Origin: Chthoniobacterales bacterium
GTDB lineage: Bacteria; Verrucomicrobiota; Verrucomicrobiia; Chthoniobacterales; JACTMZ01
DNA: 35,159 bases
NCBI GenBank assembly: GCA_021463515.1
Contig: JAJTYZ010000119.1
Location: forward strand, 1 to 35,159
Direction of reading: 5' to 3'
The notes beneath the pieces were generated by a model. That model was not told where the DNA came from. It did not search any database and saw only the letters and a list, made by a program, of their open reading frames with translations. Below are positions 16,097 through 25,469 of the stretch, one piece after another (position 1 is the first letter of the stretch; every line of letters begins with the position of its first letter). A program made the translations under genes and the position numbers.

Positions 16097-16128
16097 GACC
16101 AAACTTGATTTATTTAAGACGTTTGGTC
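16097..16128. promoter_or_regulatory. Inverted repeat upstream of the AAA_14 ATPase (candidate operator)
   Basis: GACCAAAC (16097-16104) and GTTTGGTC (16121-16128) are a perfect 8-bp inverted repeat around an AT-rich 16-bp centre. The dyad ends 15 bp before the GTG start at 16144. The geometry fits binding of a dimeric repressor. No regulator gene is adjacent. Confidence 0.4.
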
Positions 16129-16143
16129 TATTCTGTCGGCATT

Positions 16144-17370
16144 GTGAAAATCAAACGAGAAGCCTACCTCGGCAAACTGCGGGAACTTCGCGACTCCCAC
16201 CTCATTAAAGTGATCACGGGAATGCGGCGTGTCGGCAAGTCCACGATCCTCGCGGATTTCCGCGATGAGCTGCTGGCCTCCGGCGTTCCCAAACGACGGG
16301 TTCACTTCGTGAATTTTGAGGAGCGCCGGAACCTGCGTCTGACAGAATGGACGGCACTTCACGACGAAATCGAGGCGGCTCTCACCCCCCGTGGAACCAA
16401 CTATATTTTCCTTGATGAAATCCAAATGGTGAGTGGCTTCGAGCGGCTCCTCGACTCGCTTTTCGTCAAGCCGAATACCGACCTTTACGTGACGGGCAGC
16501 AACGCCTTCTTGTTGTCGGGCGAACTCGCCACGCTGTTGGGAGGGCGGCATATCTCGCTCAATGTCCTGCCCTACTCGTTTTCGGAGTTTTCGCTCGCCC
16601 GTCCCGGCCAGAACGCCGACGCGCTTTTCCGCGCCTATGTCAACGCCTCGACCCTTCCCGAGGCCGTCAACCTTGCCAGCCGTGCCCCCCGTCAGGTCAA
16701 TCAATACCTCCGCGAGGTTTTCGACGCCGTCGTGCGCAAGGACATCGTGACCCGGGCGGCCATCCGCGACATGGCCAAGTTTGAGGAAGTGACGAGGTTT
16801 GCCTTCGACAGTGTGGGGTCGTTTGTGTCGCCGCGGCGTATCACCGACACGATCAACACGGGGCGCAGGCAAAAGGAAACCGGCATTTCCCATAACACCG
16901 TGGAAAGTTACCTCCGCCATCTCACAGGGGCCTTTGTCCTGTATCAAACCGACCGCTATGACATCCGAGGCCGGAATCTGCTCAAGACCCAGCAAAAATA
17001 CTACGCGGTCGATCTGAGTTTGAAAAACGCCATGAGCGGGGTGGGCAGCGGGATGAACCTGGGGCACAAGTTGGAAAACATCGTTTATTTGGAATTGCGC
17101 CGACGTCACCAGGGCGATATCTGGGTTGGCAAGCAGGACGACAGCGAGGTGGATTTTGTCGTACAAAACCATGCCGGGGAACGGCGTTATTACCAAGTCG
17201 CCTGGTCGGCGGCAGAGACGGAGACTCTGGAGCGGGAATTGCGTCCGTTGCGCAAAATCCGGGACAACCATCCCAAAATTCTCCTGACGTCCGATCCCGA
17301 CACGGTGACCATCGAGGGCATCCGCAAAGTCAATGTCATCGAATGGCTTTCTGGTGGAGCCGATGCGTAG
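16144..17370 (+). CDS. AAA_14 ATPase with C-terminal DUF4143 (PD-(D/E)XK-like) domain
   Basis: A 408-aa protein from GTG 16144 (MKIKREAYLGKLRELRD); a TTG at 16105 is a less likely start. Walker A is GMRRVGKS (26-33), Walker B YIFLDEIQ, and sensor-like VTGSNAFLLSGELATLLGGRH follows. The DUF4143 domain ends in a nuclease-like pattern: LENIVYLELRRR, then SEVDFVV and YYQVAW. These ATPases are widespread, often horizontally acquired, and their function is poorly known. The gene is more GC-rich with evenly G/C-ending codons, unlike its neighbours, and stands alone, which suggests transfer. Confidence 0.85.
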   Translation: MKIKREAYLGKLRELRDSHLIKVITGMRRVGKSTILADFRDELLASGVPKRRVHFVNFEERRNLRLTEWTALHDEIEAALTPRGTNYIFLDEIQMVSGFERLLDSLFVKPNTDLYVTGSNAFLLSGELATLLGGRHISLNVLPYSFSEFSLARPGQNADALFRAYVNASTLPEAVNLASRAPRQVNQYLREVFDAVVRKDIVTRAAIRDMAKFEEVTRFAFDSVGSFVSPRRITDTINTGRRQKETGISHNTVESYLRHLTGAFVLYQTDRYDIRGRNLLKTQQKYYAVDLSLKNAMSGVGSGMNLGHKLENIVYLELRRRHQGDIWVGKQDDSEVDFVVQNHAGERRYYQVAWSAAETETLERELRPLRKIRDNHPKILLTSDPDTVTIEGIRKVNVIEWLSGGADA

Positions 17371-17588
17371 GTCAGGCCAAGAAGGCCGCATCGTCATACC
17401 ATTTCACGAGCACGACAGGGGGTTCCGGCGGGGCGTCACCAGACACTCGATTTTGCGAAAATTTTTTACCTTGCTTTGCGGGTTCCCATTTTCCGTTGCC
17501 TGTCTGGCTGATTAGTCCTCCACCAAACGAACAAAGGGTAAAAGAGATAAAGATTAAAGGGTATTCCTCCTACGCCTCCAGAGCATCA

Positions 17589-17927
17589 TCATGTCTTGGT
17601 TTTCAGCCTCTTGAGCGATGGAAATATTTGGGGCGGATGCCTTTTTTTATCGCCAGCCTTGCGTTCCTCTCGGCTTTGCGCGGAGATAACTTCGACCAGA
17701 TTTTCCACCAAGGTCTCGAAATGCGCAAAAGCCTCGGTGTTAGCCCGGGCTTCTTCCACCTGTCCGGCGGGAATATATTCGCTCACATTGCGCCCATTCT
17801 CCCGGCGTTGGAGGTTGTAATAAGGCCCGTGCGGCCCTTGCCGAATGACCGAGAGCTTGCCCCGTTCCATGTGAGTAATGGCTGTGATTTCTTGGATGAT
17901 GTCGCGAGGTGTATTTTTTGAGTTCAC
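17589..17927 (-). CDS. DUF6788-like small protein, often transposase-associated
   Basis: A 112-aa protein with a core MERGKLSVIRQG, GPYYNLQRRENGRNVSEYIP and a helical FAHFETLVENLVEVISAQ segment. This pattern fits the DUF6788 family, which I recall as often lying next to insertion-sequence transposases. The frame opens at ATG 17975, but those codons translate an AT-rich, promoter-like stretch; GTG 17927 (MNSKNTPRDIIQEITAI) is a better start. No transposase follows. The basic C-terminus (KRHPPQIFPSLKRLKTKT) may be a replaced or truncated end. Confidence 0.5.
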   Translation of the reverse strand: MNSKNTPRDIIQEITAITHMERGKLSVIRQGPHGPYYNLQRRENGRNVSEYIPAGQVEEARANTEAFAHFETLVENLVEVISAQSREERKAGDKKRHPPQIFPSLKRLKTKT

Positions 17928-18015
17928 AGAAAATATATATAAGAATACATATACTAATCCAAGAAAGATGTCCATGAATCTTTTTTTTGAAAAAATTTAT
18001 CCTGCACCCTTCACA

Positions 18016-18966
18016 TCACCGTAAAATCCAATGCAACCCAAAGCCTAACCAAAGTGGAATACTGAGAAGTCCCACGAGCGACGTACCAAGGACAACCTGC
18101 AATGCCGTACGAATATCACCGCCATAGGCAAGCGTGACCACCAAGGAAAAAATGGAAGCGGGCATCGCCGCCTCCATGACCAAAACGGCCCGCAGTTTTT
18201 CATTCACGGGCAACATCCATGCCAAAAGCATGATCAGCGTGGGAACGACCAAAATACGAACGGCAATCCCCGCGACGATATTGCGGCGGCCATGGCGAAA
18301 CGCGCCCACATTCAAATGATCCGCAACGAGCGCACCACTGAGCAAAAGCGCAATGGGAATCGCGCAGGTACCGAGCATGTGAATCGTGGTTTCTGCTGCG
18401 GTGGGCAACCATGTTTTAGCGGAAAGACCATTGAGAATAAGAGCCAGCGGAATGGCGACCATCGGCGGATTCAACATCCTCCTCCACCGTCCCTGCGCCT
18501 CGTGTCCATTCAATTGCCACAGCGCAATACTCCAAAAAGCCACCTCCACCCCAAGGCAAAAGGCAAAGAGAATTCCCATCGTATCCCCGGGAAATAATGC
18601 CGCGCAAATGGGCAACGGAATGTAGCTATAGTTTTGCAATGACGCCGTGAAAACAAACGTGTGGTGCTGCTTTTCCTCCGCAATCCGAAACACCCGCGCC
18701 CCAAGACGCGCACAAATGATCCCCAATGCCACCGAGGCAAATCCAAGCACCGGAGGCAACAACCAATTCTCTGGATGCCTCAACGCTTCATTCCCGAGAA
18801 TTGCGTCAAAAATTAGACACGGTGCAAGCACGACGATTACCAAACGCGTGAGCGAACGATCCGCTTCCGACGACAAAACTCCCGCTCTTCGCAATCCAAA
18901 TCCTATCGCCATCACAGCGAAAACCGGCGCAACGATTTGCAGCAAAAATACCAGCTGTGCCATCAT
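18016..18966 (-). CDS. AEC-family (auxin efflux carrier-type) transporter
   Basis: A 316-aa integral membrane protein with about ten helices in two halves. The start MAQLVFLLQIVAPVFAVMAIGFGLRRAG and the C-terminal LVVTLAYGGDIRTALQVVLGTSLVGLLSIPL match AEC transporters (malonate, lactate or auxin carriers). The substrate cannot be told. It begins 9 bp after the UDP-glucose pyrophosphorylase stop, so it is probably co-transcribed. Two adjacent ATGs (18966 and 18963) are possible starts. Confidence 0.85.
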   Translation of the reverse strand: MMAQLVFLLQIVAPVFAVMAIGFGLRRAGVLSSEADRSLTRLVIVVLAPCLIFDAILGNEALRHPENWLLPPVLGFASVALGIICARLGARVFRIAEEKQHHTFVFTASLQNYSYIPLPICAALFPGDTMGILFAFCLGVEVAFWSIALWQLNGHEAQGRWRRMLNPPMVAIPLALILNGLSAKTWLPTAAETTIHMLGTCAIPIALLLSGALVADHLNVGAFRHGRRNIVAGIAVRILVVPTLIMLLAWMLPVNEKLRAVLVMEAAMPASIFSLVVTLAYGGDIRTALQVVLGTSLVGLLSIPLWLGFGLHWILR

Positions 18967-18975
18967 GAAAGTCGT

Positions 18976-20400
18976 TCAGTGAAAGAACTCCACCGAAACG
19001 TCTGCATCATGGTATTCTCCCTCTGCCGCCGGTGCCAAATGGATCGAGGGATTACTAAATGTGACAGAACCTTCACAAATCACGTTGGGCTCAAAATACC
19101 ACGGCCCTTCGACACGAAGGCTCGAACAATGCCGCAAAGACGGTGCTCCATTTTCAAAAGCTGCCTCAAGGTCGGAGAGACGTTTGTAATGCGCTCCATC
19201 CAGCACCACTTCAGGGGGAATTCCACGACGTTCCGGCAGGAGTTCGAGCCGTTGATCGAGAGTGACGCCATAAGCATCGGAGCGTAAGGCGAGCAGATCA
19301 CCCGTGCTTTTCACCGGTGCAAATCGCGTGCGCGGCACAAGCAAAGCACCGGCCTGAGCGAAGCAAGAAATCGCCGCTCCCATGGCACCTTCAAGTTGAA
19401 GTACCTTGGGGGACGAGGCATCACGCGGGTCCACGGTCTTAGCATTTTTTATGAGGGGCAATGGCAAGGAGCCTCCATGTTTCGCGAGTGCCTCGCGCAA
19501 GTCCTGCAGCCGAATCCAAAGGTTGTTGGTGTTGAAATAGCGATGCCTCGAAATATCCTGAAATGCTTCGATGGCGTCCTCGGGGCACTGCGCCACTTCG
19601 CGCAATACGAGGCGACCATCGGACACCCGTTGCGCGAGATGCCCACCCTTGCGATCCGACGCTGTACGCTCGGCGACCTCCATGAGAAACGAAAGTCCAC
19701 TCTCCGCAAAGTACCCAAGAACTTCCAAATCCGCCGTGGCTCCCAAATTGTCGCTGTTGGAGATAAAAAGAAACTCTACGCCTTCATCCGCGAGGCGATC
19801 CGCCCAGCCCGAATCTTGCAACGAGGGATAAATATCTCCGTGTCCGGGCGGGCACCATTCGAGTTCGGGATCAGTCGGCCATTCTACAGGCTCAAGCGTC
19901 TCCGCAGAAAGTTTCGGAACTTTGCTCTGCAAAAAATCCAACCGACCATCGGACGACAACTCCGGATAGCGTGTCAAATAAGCCAGCGTATCTGCCGATG
20001 TACTAAAGCTATTCATGAGCAAAAATCGCGGCCCATGGATGCCATGCGACTTGCGTTGATGAAGAATTTGCCGTGCGATAAAATCCAAAAAAGTCAGATT
20101 ATCCTTCACCGTGATGAGAGACTTGGCTTTTTCCAAACCCATTCCGGTGCCCAAGCCACCATTGAGTTTAATCACACATAGTTTATCAAGCAGAGTGGGC
20201 GAAGCATGGCGAACGGCGACATCCGCCAAAGCAGGGACATGGCTTGGGGACGCAATAGCCTCCTCCGGCATGAGCCCTGCATCTCCCGAGGCCACCTGCC
20301 GCCATGCGCGAGAAAAGCTGTTCCTCACAGCGGAGGACATCTCCGCGACGCTCATCTTCGCCAAAGCCAATTCCAGCCCACGTTCGTTTTGCACGCTCAT
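18976..20400 (-). CDS. UTP-glucose-1-phosphate uridylyltransferase, eukaryote-type (UGP2/UDPGP family)
   Basis: A 474-aa enzyme making UDP-glucose from UTP and glucose-1-phosphate. It belongs to the UDPGP family of eukaryotes and some bacteria, not to bacterial GalU (about 300 aa). The nucleotide-binding motif is CVIKLNGGLGTGMGLEKAKS; WCPPGHGDIYPSL and FLFISNSDNLGATADLEVLGYF follow, then the KNAKTVDP block and a C-terminal left-handed beta-helix (FEPNVICEGSVTFSN). It starts directly after the aspS stop and so shares the hisS-aspS operon. UDP-glucose would feed glycogen, trehalose or envelope polysaccharide synthesis. Confidence 0.9.
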   Translation of the reverse strand: MSVQNERGLELALAKMSVAEMSSAVRNSFSRAWRQVASGDAGLMPEEAIASPSHVPALADVAVRHASPTLLDKLCVIKLNGGLGTGMGLEKAKSLITVKDNLTFLDFIARQILHQRKSHGIHGPRFLLMNSFSTSADTLAYLTRYPELSSDGRLDFLQSKVPKLSAETLEPVEWPTDPELEWCPPGHGDIYPSLQDSGWADRLADEGVEFLFISNSDNLGATADLEVLGYFAESGLSFLMEVAERTASDRKGGHLAQRVSDGRLVLREVAQCPEDAIEAFQDISRHRYFNTNNLWIRLQDLREALAKHGGSLPLPLIKNAKTVDPRDASSPKVLQLEGAMGAAISCFAQAGALLVPRTRFAPVKSTGDLLALRSDAYGVTLDQRLELLPERRGIPPEVVLDGAHYKRLSDLEAAFENGAPSLRHCSSLRVEGPWYFEPNVICEGSVTFSNPSIHLAPAAEGEYHDADVSVEFFH

Positions 20401-22170
20401 TTACGATTTTTTGGTCGAGGCAATATACAGCTCACGCAATTGCTTAAAGTCCACAACCGAGGGCGAGGCCGTCATCAGCTCCACCCCACGGTTATTTTTG
20501 GGAAACGCTATCACATCGCGGATGGATTCTGCGTGAGCGAGCAACATCACAAGGCGATCTAGCCCAAGAGCAATGCCTCCATGCGGTGGGGTGCCAAAAC
20601 GAAACGCTTTAAGCAAATGCCCAAACATCACCGCTTGCTTCGCCTCATCCACGCCAAGCACGCTGAACATTTTTGCCTGCAAATTCGCCTCGTGAATTCG
20701 AACACTGCCGCCGCCGATCTCGACGCCGTTAAGCACAATGTCATAAGCCTCTGCCCGCACCTCACCGAATTTTTCGCCTTCCAGTAACGCAATATCTTCC
20801 GCCTTGGGCCGTGTGAACGGATGATGTACCGCATTCCATTTTTGCTCTTCCTCCCTCCACGCGAGGAGCGGAAAATCAACCACCCAAAGAAAATCCAACC
20901 GTCGTGGATCATGCTGAATACCGAGCATTTCCACCACACGCAAACGCACGCGCCCCAGCACTTCGCAAACGACTTCCCGTTTGTCGGCTCCAAATAAAAT
21001 CAAATCCCCCTCTTCAATTTGGAGTCGTTCTTGAAGAGCAGCTTTTTCTACCTCGGAGAAAAACTTAACGATCGGCGACTTCCATTCGCCGTTTTCACAT
21101 TTGATGAACGCCAGCCCCTTCGCGCCAAATTGCTTGGCCATTTCGGTGAGTTCCTCAATTTGCCCTGTCGTAATTTTTGCCAGTCCCTTGGCATTCAGCG
21201 CACGCACCACACCACCCCCGTCGAGAGCACCACGAAAGACCTTAAACTCGGAGGCCGCAAAAACATCGCCCACATCCACGATCTCCTGCGCATAGCGCGT
21301 GTCCGGCTTATCACTGCCAAAACGATCCATAGCCTCGCGATACGTCATCCGGCAAAATGGCGTCGTGATTTCCACACCCCATGCTTCGCAAAAGACGGCG
21401 ACAAACATCTTTTCAATGAGTGCAAAAATATCCTCCGCCGTCATAAAACTCATCTCGATATCCGCCTGCGTGAACTCCGGCTGACGATCGGCCCGCAAGT
21501 CCTCATCACGAAAGCAACGCGCAATTTGAAAATACTTCTCCCCCCCCGCAGCCATGAGCAATTGCTTATATTGCTGTGGTGCCTGCGGGAGCGCGTAAAA
21601 TGTTCCCGGGTTCAACCGGCTTGGCACGAGAAAATCGCGGGCACCTTCGGGTGTGCTCTTACTCAAAATGGGTGTTTCAATTTCCCAAAATCCCTCCCCA
21701 TCGAGCACATCCCGCACTGTTTTAATCACGCGGTGACGCAAGCGAAGGTTCGCCGCCATCGTAGGGCGACGCAAATCGAGATAGCGATGAACAAGCCGCA
21801 AATCTTCATTAGCAATTTTCTCATCAAGCGGAAAAGGTAAGACATCGGCTTTATTTAAGACCGTCATTTCTTCCGCCACCACTTCCACAGCCCCCGTGGC
21901 CAATTTGGAATTTTCTGTCCCCTCCAGCCGTTTCGCGACCTTGCCTGTTACCAATATCACATCCTCATCGCGCAAAAGATGCGCTGTTTCAGCCACAGCC
22001 GGATACTCCTCCGGGCGGAAAACTACCTGCGTAAGGCCTTCGCGATCACGCAGGTCAATAAAGATCACGCCCCCATGGTCACGCCGTGAAGAAACCCATC
22101 CCGAAAGCGTGGCGCTTTTCCCAATATCCTCAGTCCGCAAAGCGGCACAGTTGTGCGTACGAAAATTCAT
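20401..22170 (-). CDS. aspS: Aspartyl-tRNA synthetase
   Basis: A 589-aa class II synthetase of normal bacterial length. The N-terminal OB-fold anticodon-binding domain starts at SATLSGWVSSRRDHGGVIFIDLRD. Motif 2 lies in YFQIARCFRDEDLRADRQPEFTQ, the bacterial insertion (GAD) domain is in the middle, and motif 3 is IALGLDRLVMLL. The frame opens at 22224, but ATG 22170 (MNFRTHNCAALR) overlaps the hisS stop as ATGA and fits the family. The hisS-aspS order is common in bacteria. Whether it also charges tRNA-Asn cannot be told. Confidence 0.95.
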   Translation of the reverse strand: MNFRTHNCAALRTEDIGKSATLSGWVSSRRDHGGVIFIDLRDREGLTQVVFRPEEYPAVAETAHLLRDEDVILVTGKVAKRLEGTENSKLATGAVEVVAEEMTVLNKADVLPFPLDEKIANEDLRLVHRYLDLRRPTMAANLRLRHRVIKTVRDVLDGEGFWEIETPILSKSTPEGARDFLVPSRLNPGTFYALPQAPQQYKQLLMAAGGEKYFQIARCFRDEDLRADRQPEFTQADIEMSFMTAEDIFALIEKMFVAVFCEAWGVEITTPFCRMTYREAMDRFGSDKPDTRYAQEIVDVGDVFAASEFKVFRGALDGGGVVRALNAKGLAKITTGQIEELTEMAKQFGAKGLAFIKCENGEWKSPIVKFFSEVEKAALQERLQIEEGDLILFGADKREVVCEVLGRVRLRVVEMLGIQHDPRRLDFLWVVDFPLLAWREEEQKWNAVHHPFTRPKAEDIALLEGEKFGEVRAEAYDIVLNGVEIGGGSVRIHEANLQAKMFSVLGVDEAKQAVMFGHLLKAFRFGTPPHGGIALGLDRLVMLLAHAESIRDVIAFPKNNRGVELMTASPSVVDFKQLRELYIASTKKS

Positions 22171-23429
22171 GGCGCGGGAGTCTGAAGATTTGCAGACCAA
22201 TCGGCAAGCGCAGCCTGATCCCATGTGGATTCTGTCCGCGATTTTAGGTCTTTAATTTTCACCAACGGCCACTCCTCACCGATCACCACAGCGATCATCG
22301 CCCCCGAGGCATTGGCGTCCTTAAATTGACGAGCCACTTTGTCTGCCGAGAGCGAATAATTCACCCGCCGCCCCTGCGCACGCAAAAGCCCAATGACTCC
22401 GAGAGCCTCCGGACGCCGCGATTCATCGGCAATGACGATGAAAATATCACAGGCAAGTTGTTGGGCGATGGAAGCGTCCATGAGTGCTTTGGTCGTGGGG
22501 ATACTTTCCAATAAGTCACCTAAAACCACATCGCCAATTCCAAAGCCAATAGCCGAAAGGTCTGTTTTTCCATCGCTCAAATCGAAAAGCAAACGATCAA
22601 ATCGCCCGCCACCCGCCAAGGCCCGCCGCTCTTTACGCCGATCAAACACCTCAAAAACGGTTCCCGTGTAATAAGCGAGACCTCGCACAATTCGTAAATC
22701 CAACTCACAAAAGTCCCCTAATCCTCGTGCTTCAAGATTCGTCTTCAAAGCCGTAAAAAAATCCGGCTGCGCGGAAGCGATGAAATCTTCGATCGTCGCG
22801 AGTTTAAGGCCAAATACCGCAAGCTTTATTTCTAGGCTTTCACGCGACTCGCGTTCGAGTTTGTCAATAATTGCCAACACCTCCCGAACTGCCGCGACCT
22901 CAATGACACCCTCCGAAGTCAGAAAATCTGTCCACGCCCGCCGATCGCTCACCCGCACCACGATGTCCTCTGCCGTGAGCCCAAACGCCCGCATCGTTTC
23001 GATAAGAAGCGCGATCATTTCCGCATCCGCGCCCAAGGAAGCATCACCCACAAGGTCGCAGTTAAGCTGAAGAAATTCCCGCAACCGTCCGCTCTGCTGC
23101 TTCTCGTAGCGAAAAAACGGCGCAATACTAAACCACTTAATCGGCTTCCGAAAATCACGCACCTTCGCAATGAGCAACCGCGCCAAGGTCGGCGTCATTT
23201 CCGGACGCAACGCCACCTCGCGCTCGCCTTTATCGGTAAAAGAAAAAAGCTGACCAAGAATTTCACCGCCGCTATTTTTTTTGCGATAAAGTTCCATGGC
23301 TTCAAGCGTCGGCCCATCGTATTCTTGGAATCCAAAAGTCTGCGCCACGCGCCGCCATGTGCCAGTGATGTAATTGCGACGGGCACAGTCAGCCGGGAAG
23401 AAATCCCGAAATCCTGGTAATGCTTGCAT
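22167..23429 (-). CDS. hisS: Histidyl-tRNA synthetase
   Basis: A 420-aa class II synthetase. Motif 1 region follows LPGFRDFFP; motif 2 is WFSIAPFFRYEKQQSGRLREFLQLNCDLVG; the histidine-specific motif reads GLAYYTGTVFEVF and motif 3 is SAIGFGIGDVVL. The C-terminal domain (CDIFIVIADESRR to VVIGEEW) is the anticodon-binding fold. The frame is open to 23501 and another ATG lies at 23441, but ATG 23429 has GGAG six bases upstream and gives the usual MQALPGFRD start. First gene of the aspS-UGP-AEC operon, divergent from recF. Confidence 0.94.
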   Translation of the reverse strand: MQALPGFRDFFPADCARRNYITGTWRRVAQTFGFQEYDGPTLEAMELYRKKNSGGEILGQLFSFTDKGEREVALRPEMTPTLARLLIAKVRDFRKPIKWFSIAPFFRYEKQQSGRLREFLQLNCDLVGDASLGADAEMIALLIETMRAFGLTAEDIVVRVSDRRAWTDFLTSEGVIEVAAVREVLAIIDKLERESRESLEIKLAVFGLKLATIEDFIASAQPDFFTALKTNLEARGLGDFCELDLRIVRGLAYYTGTVFEVFDRRKERRALAGGGRFDRLLFDLSDGKTDLSAIGFGIGDVVLGDLLESIPTTKALMDASIAQQLACDIFIVIADESRRPEALGVIGLLRAQGRRVNYSLSADKVARQFKDANASGAMIAVVIGEEWPLVKIKDLKSRTESTWDQAALADWSANLQTPAP

Positions 23430-23516
23430 AAGAATCTCCATGTTGCGCGTTCCAACGCTTTGCTTCAATTCCTCTTTGCGCGTTCCGGTTCCTGACGGCA
23501 CACTTGCAGCACTTAC

Positions 23517-24584
23517 ATGACTCTTGGATCGCTGACACTTCGTGACTTTCGTTGCTTTAAACGCACGGAGTTTGATCCGACTCCCGGGCTGAATCTCGTT
23601 TCTGCGCCCAACGCCAGCGGGAAGTCGTCGCTCCTTGAAGCCATCTGCGTCCTTTTACGACTGCAATCCCCTCGTGCAGGAACTCTCAGCGAAACCATCC
23701 GCCATGGCACCGAAGGATTTTCGATCCTAGCCCGTTTTGGCCCGCGTTCCCTCGCTTGTCATTTGGGCAAAAGCAAAGGGCGTCATCTTCTGCTCGATGA
23801 TGTGCCACAGCGCAAATCCAACGACTACCTTCGCGTGGGGCTTGTCGCCTTTTTTTCCTCGAGTGATATAGAACTTATCCGTGGTACATCTTCCAAACGT
23901 CGTCGCTTTCTCGATTTTCTCGGCAGTCAATGCGACGTGGGGTATTTGAAACATCTTCGCGCCTACGAGCGTGCGCTGCGTGCTCGGAACTTTTTACTTA
24001 AAGATGGTCCTCATCGTGGGCGTGAACTCGCTGCTTACAATGGGCCCTTCCTCGAAAGCGGAGAATACCTTGCCAAAGCCCGAGCCCGCCTTTGTGATGA
24101 CCTCACTCCGCTGGTGGCACATCATGTTCATACCATCAGCAACAATGGGGAAATTGCCACCCTGCGGTATAAATCCTCCGGCGGCCCTGATCTCCAAGTG
24201 GCCCTCGCGGATAGCTTTTCCGAAGAACAACGCCTACGTCAGACCATCGTGGGGCCGCACCGCGACGATATGATTCTCGAAGTCAACGCCGCCTCCGCCC
24301 ACACCTTTGCGAGCGAAGGGCAGCAACGTACTTTTGCCCTCGCACTCCGCCTCGCGCAGGCTGAGCTTATTCGTACGCGACGTGGGGTGCCTCCCATTTA
24401 TCTCCTCGACGACATCTTCGGCGAACTCGACAGCCACCGGCGTCATCGCCTTCTCGGTGCTCTCCCTGCGGATGCCCAAGCCCTTCTCACGACAACTTCA
24501 TGGCATTGGCTCGAAGAGGCCACCGGCGCACCCCATTGGACAATTACTGAGGGGCGTGTTGTTTCACAGCAGCACATAACCTAA
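23517..24584 (+). CDS. recF: DNA replication/repair protein RecF
   Basis: A 355-aa SMC-like ATPase that helps load RecA at gaps through RecFOR. The N-terminus SLTLRDFRCFKRTEFDPTPG is typical. Walker A reads APNASGKS (30-37), with Ala replacing the usual first Gly. The ABC signature region is ASEGQQRTFALALRLAQ and Walker B is YLLDDIFGELDSHRR. It stands alone beside hisS rather than in a dnaA-dnaN-recF cluster. An 87-bp divergent promoter region separates it from hisS. Beyond its stop the sequence turns into decayed genes. Confidence 0.92.
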   Translation: MTLGSLTLRDFRCFKRTEFDPTPGLNLVSAPNASGKSSLLEAICVLLRLQSPRAGTLSETIRHGTEGFSILARFGPRSLACHLGKSKGRHLLLDDVPQRKSNDYLRVGLVAFFSSSDIELIRGTSSKRRRFLDFLGSQCDVGYLKHLRAYERALRARNFLLKDGPHRGRELAAYNGPFLESGEYLAKARARLCDDLTPLVAHHVHTISNNGEIATLRYKSSGGPDLQVALADSFSEEQRLRQTIVGPHRDDMILEVNAASAHTFASEGQQRTFALALRLAQAELIRTRRGVPPIYLLDDIFGELDSHRRHRLLGALPADAQALLTTTSWHWLEEATGAPHWTITEGRVVSQQHIT

Positions 24585-24608
24585 CCCTCGCTGTCAGCTT
24601 ATTGCTTC

Positions 24609-25062
24609 TTGCATTCGCATCTGCTCAGGCACAAACAGGTAGAGAAAGAAAACTCTCCATTGAGCATTCGGCGGCAATGCGAACTCCTTGATCTCAATCG
24701 CAATCGACTTAAGAAGCCAATTCGGCAAGATCTTGGAGATAAGGATTTGCCGATGGCACGGCGCATTGACGAAATACATTTGAAGTTTCCCGAGTTTGGT
24801 ACGCAGCACGTGAATCAATGTCTTCGACGAGAAGGATGGGAAAAAGCGAGTCGTGTAAGGGGCGATGGATGGACAATGTGTTTATCGAACGGCTCTGGTG
24901 CTCGGTCAAGCACGAGGGGGTTTACCTGTAGGCGCACGAGAATGTGAGAGAGTCGGAGGTTGCCTTGGAAAAATGGCTTTTCGATTACAACTACTGGAAA
25001 CCCCATCAGGTACTTGGCTACAAGACGCCGTGGGAGTGCTATCGTCCTTTAGTGGGCTGTGG
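24609..25062 (+). pseudogene. IS3-family transposase (OrfB) remnant
   Basis: Part one (about 24655-24850) reads PLSIRRQCELLDLNRNRLKKPIRQ and MARRIDEIHLKFPEFGTQHVNQCLRREGW, the N-terminal region of IS3/IS150 OrfB. Part two, in another frame from about 24870, reads GRWMDNVFIERLWCSVKHEGVYL, an in-frame TAG, then EVALEKWLFDYNYWKPHQVLGYKTPWECYRPL, the end of the integrase core. The middle with two of the three catalytic acids is deleted. No terminal inverted repeats were found. It is dead and abuts a pbpC fragment at about 25070. Confidence 0.8.
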
Positions 25063-25071
25063 GATATACTC

Positions 25072-25455
25072 CGGGCTGTGTGGGTGGGAAACCCTGATGG
25101 AAAGCCGATGCGCAGCGTTTCCGGCGTGACCGGTGCGGCTCCTGCGCTGCACGCAATCTTTCTGAGACTTCATGCCACCTACGGCACAACGTGGTTTGCA
25201 CGGCCTCAAAATATTCACGCGGGTTTTGTGCATCCTCTCACCGGTCACGCCATCGCCCCTTCACATCCTCCTGATTTGCCTGCGAATGCGCCGTGTATTC
25301 CGCTTTTTGCAACCCAATCCAAGAATGTGACATGATCGAGCGATACCTTACCCTTCGAGGGGCGCAATTCCGTGTCGCGTGTTCTACTTCGCCAAGGCGA
25401 GCACGTCATTACTGCGCGTTGTGGTGCGTTCGCTTTAAGCCATGGAATATCGTGA
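25072..25455 (+). pseudogene. pbpC: 3' fragment of a penicillin-binding protein 1C gene
   Basis: From 25072 the frame reads AVWVGNPDGKPMRSVSGVTGAAPALH, the end of the PBP1C transpeptidase domain. The PBP1C C-terminal domain follows with FVHPLTGHAIAP. An in-frame TGA at 25333-25335 interrupts it; the same frame resumes with RNSVSRVLLRQGEHVITARCG to TGA 25453-25455. The glycosyltransferase and most of the transpeptidase domain are lost, replaced by the IS3 remnant. Peptidoglycan synthesis cannot depend on this copy. Confidence 0.7.
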
Positions 25456-25469
25456 TGTCATTATTTTAA

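Noticed and set aside
16114-17397. 427-codon - strand open frame
   Set aside because: It is fully antisense to the AAA_14 ATPase, whose Walker motifs and DUF4143 pattern are clear, and its own translation matches nothing; it is a side effect of GC-rich codons.
17371-17588. Gap between the convergent AAA_14 and DUF6788-like genes
   Set aside because: I looked for a terminator or a small gene and saw neither a stable hairpin with T-run nor a convincing frame.
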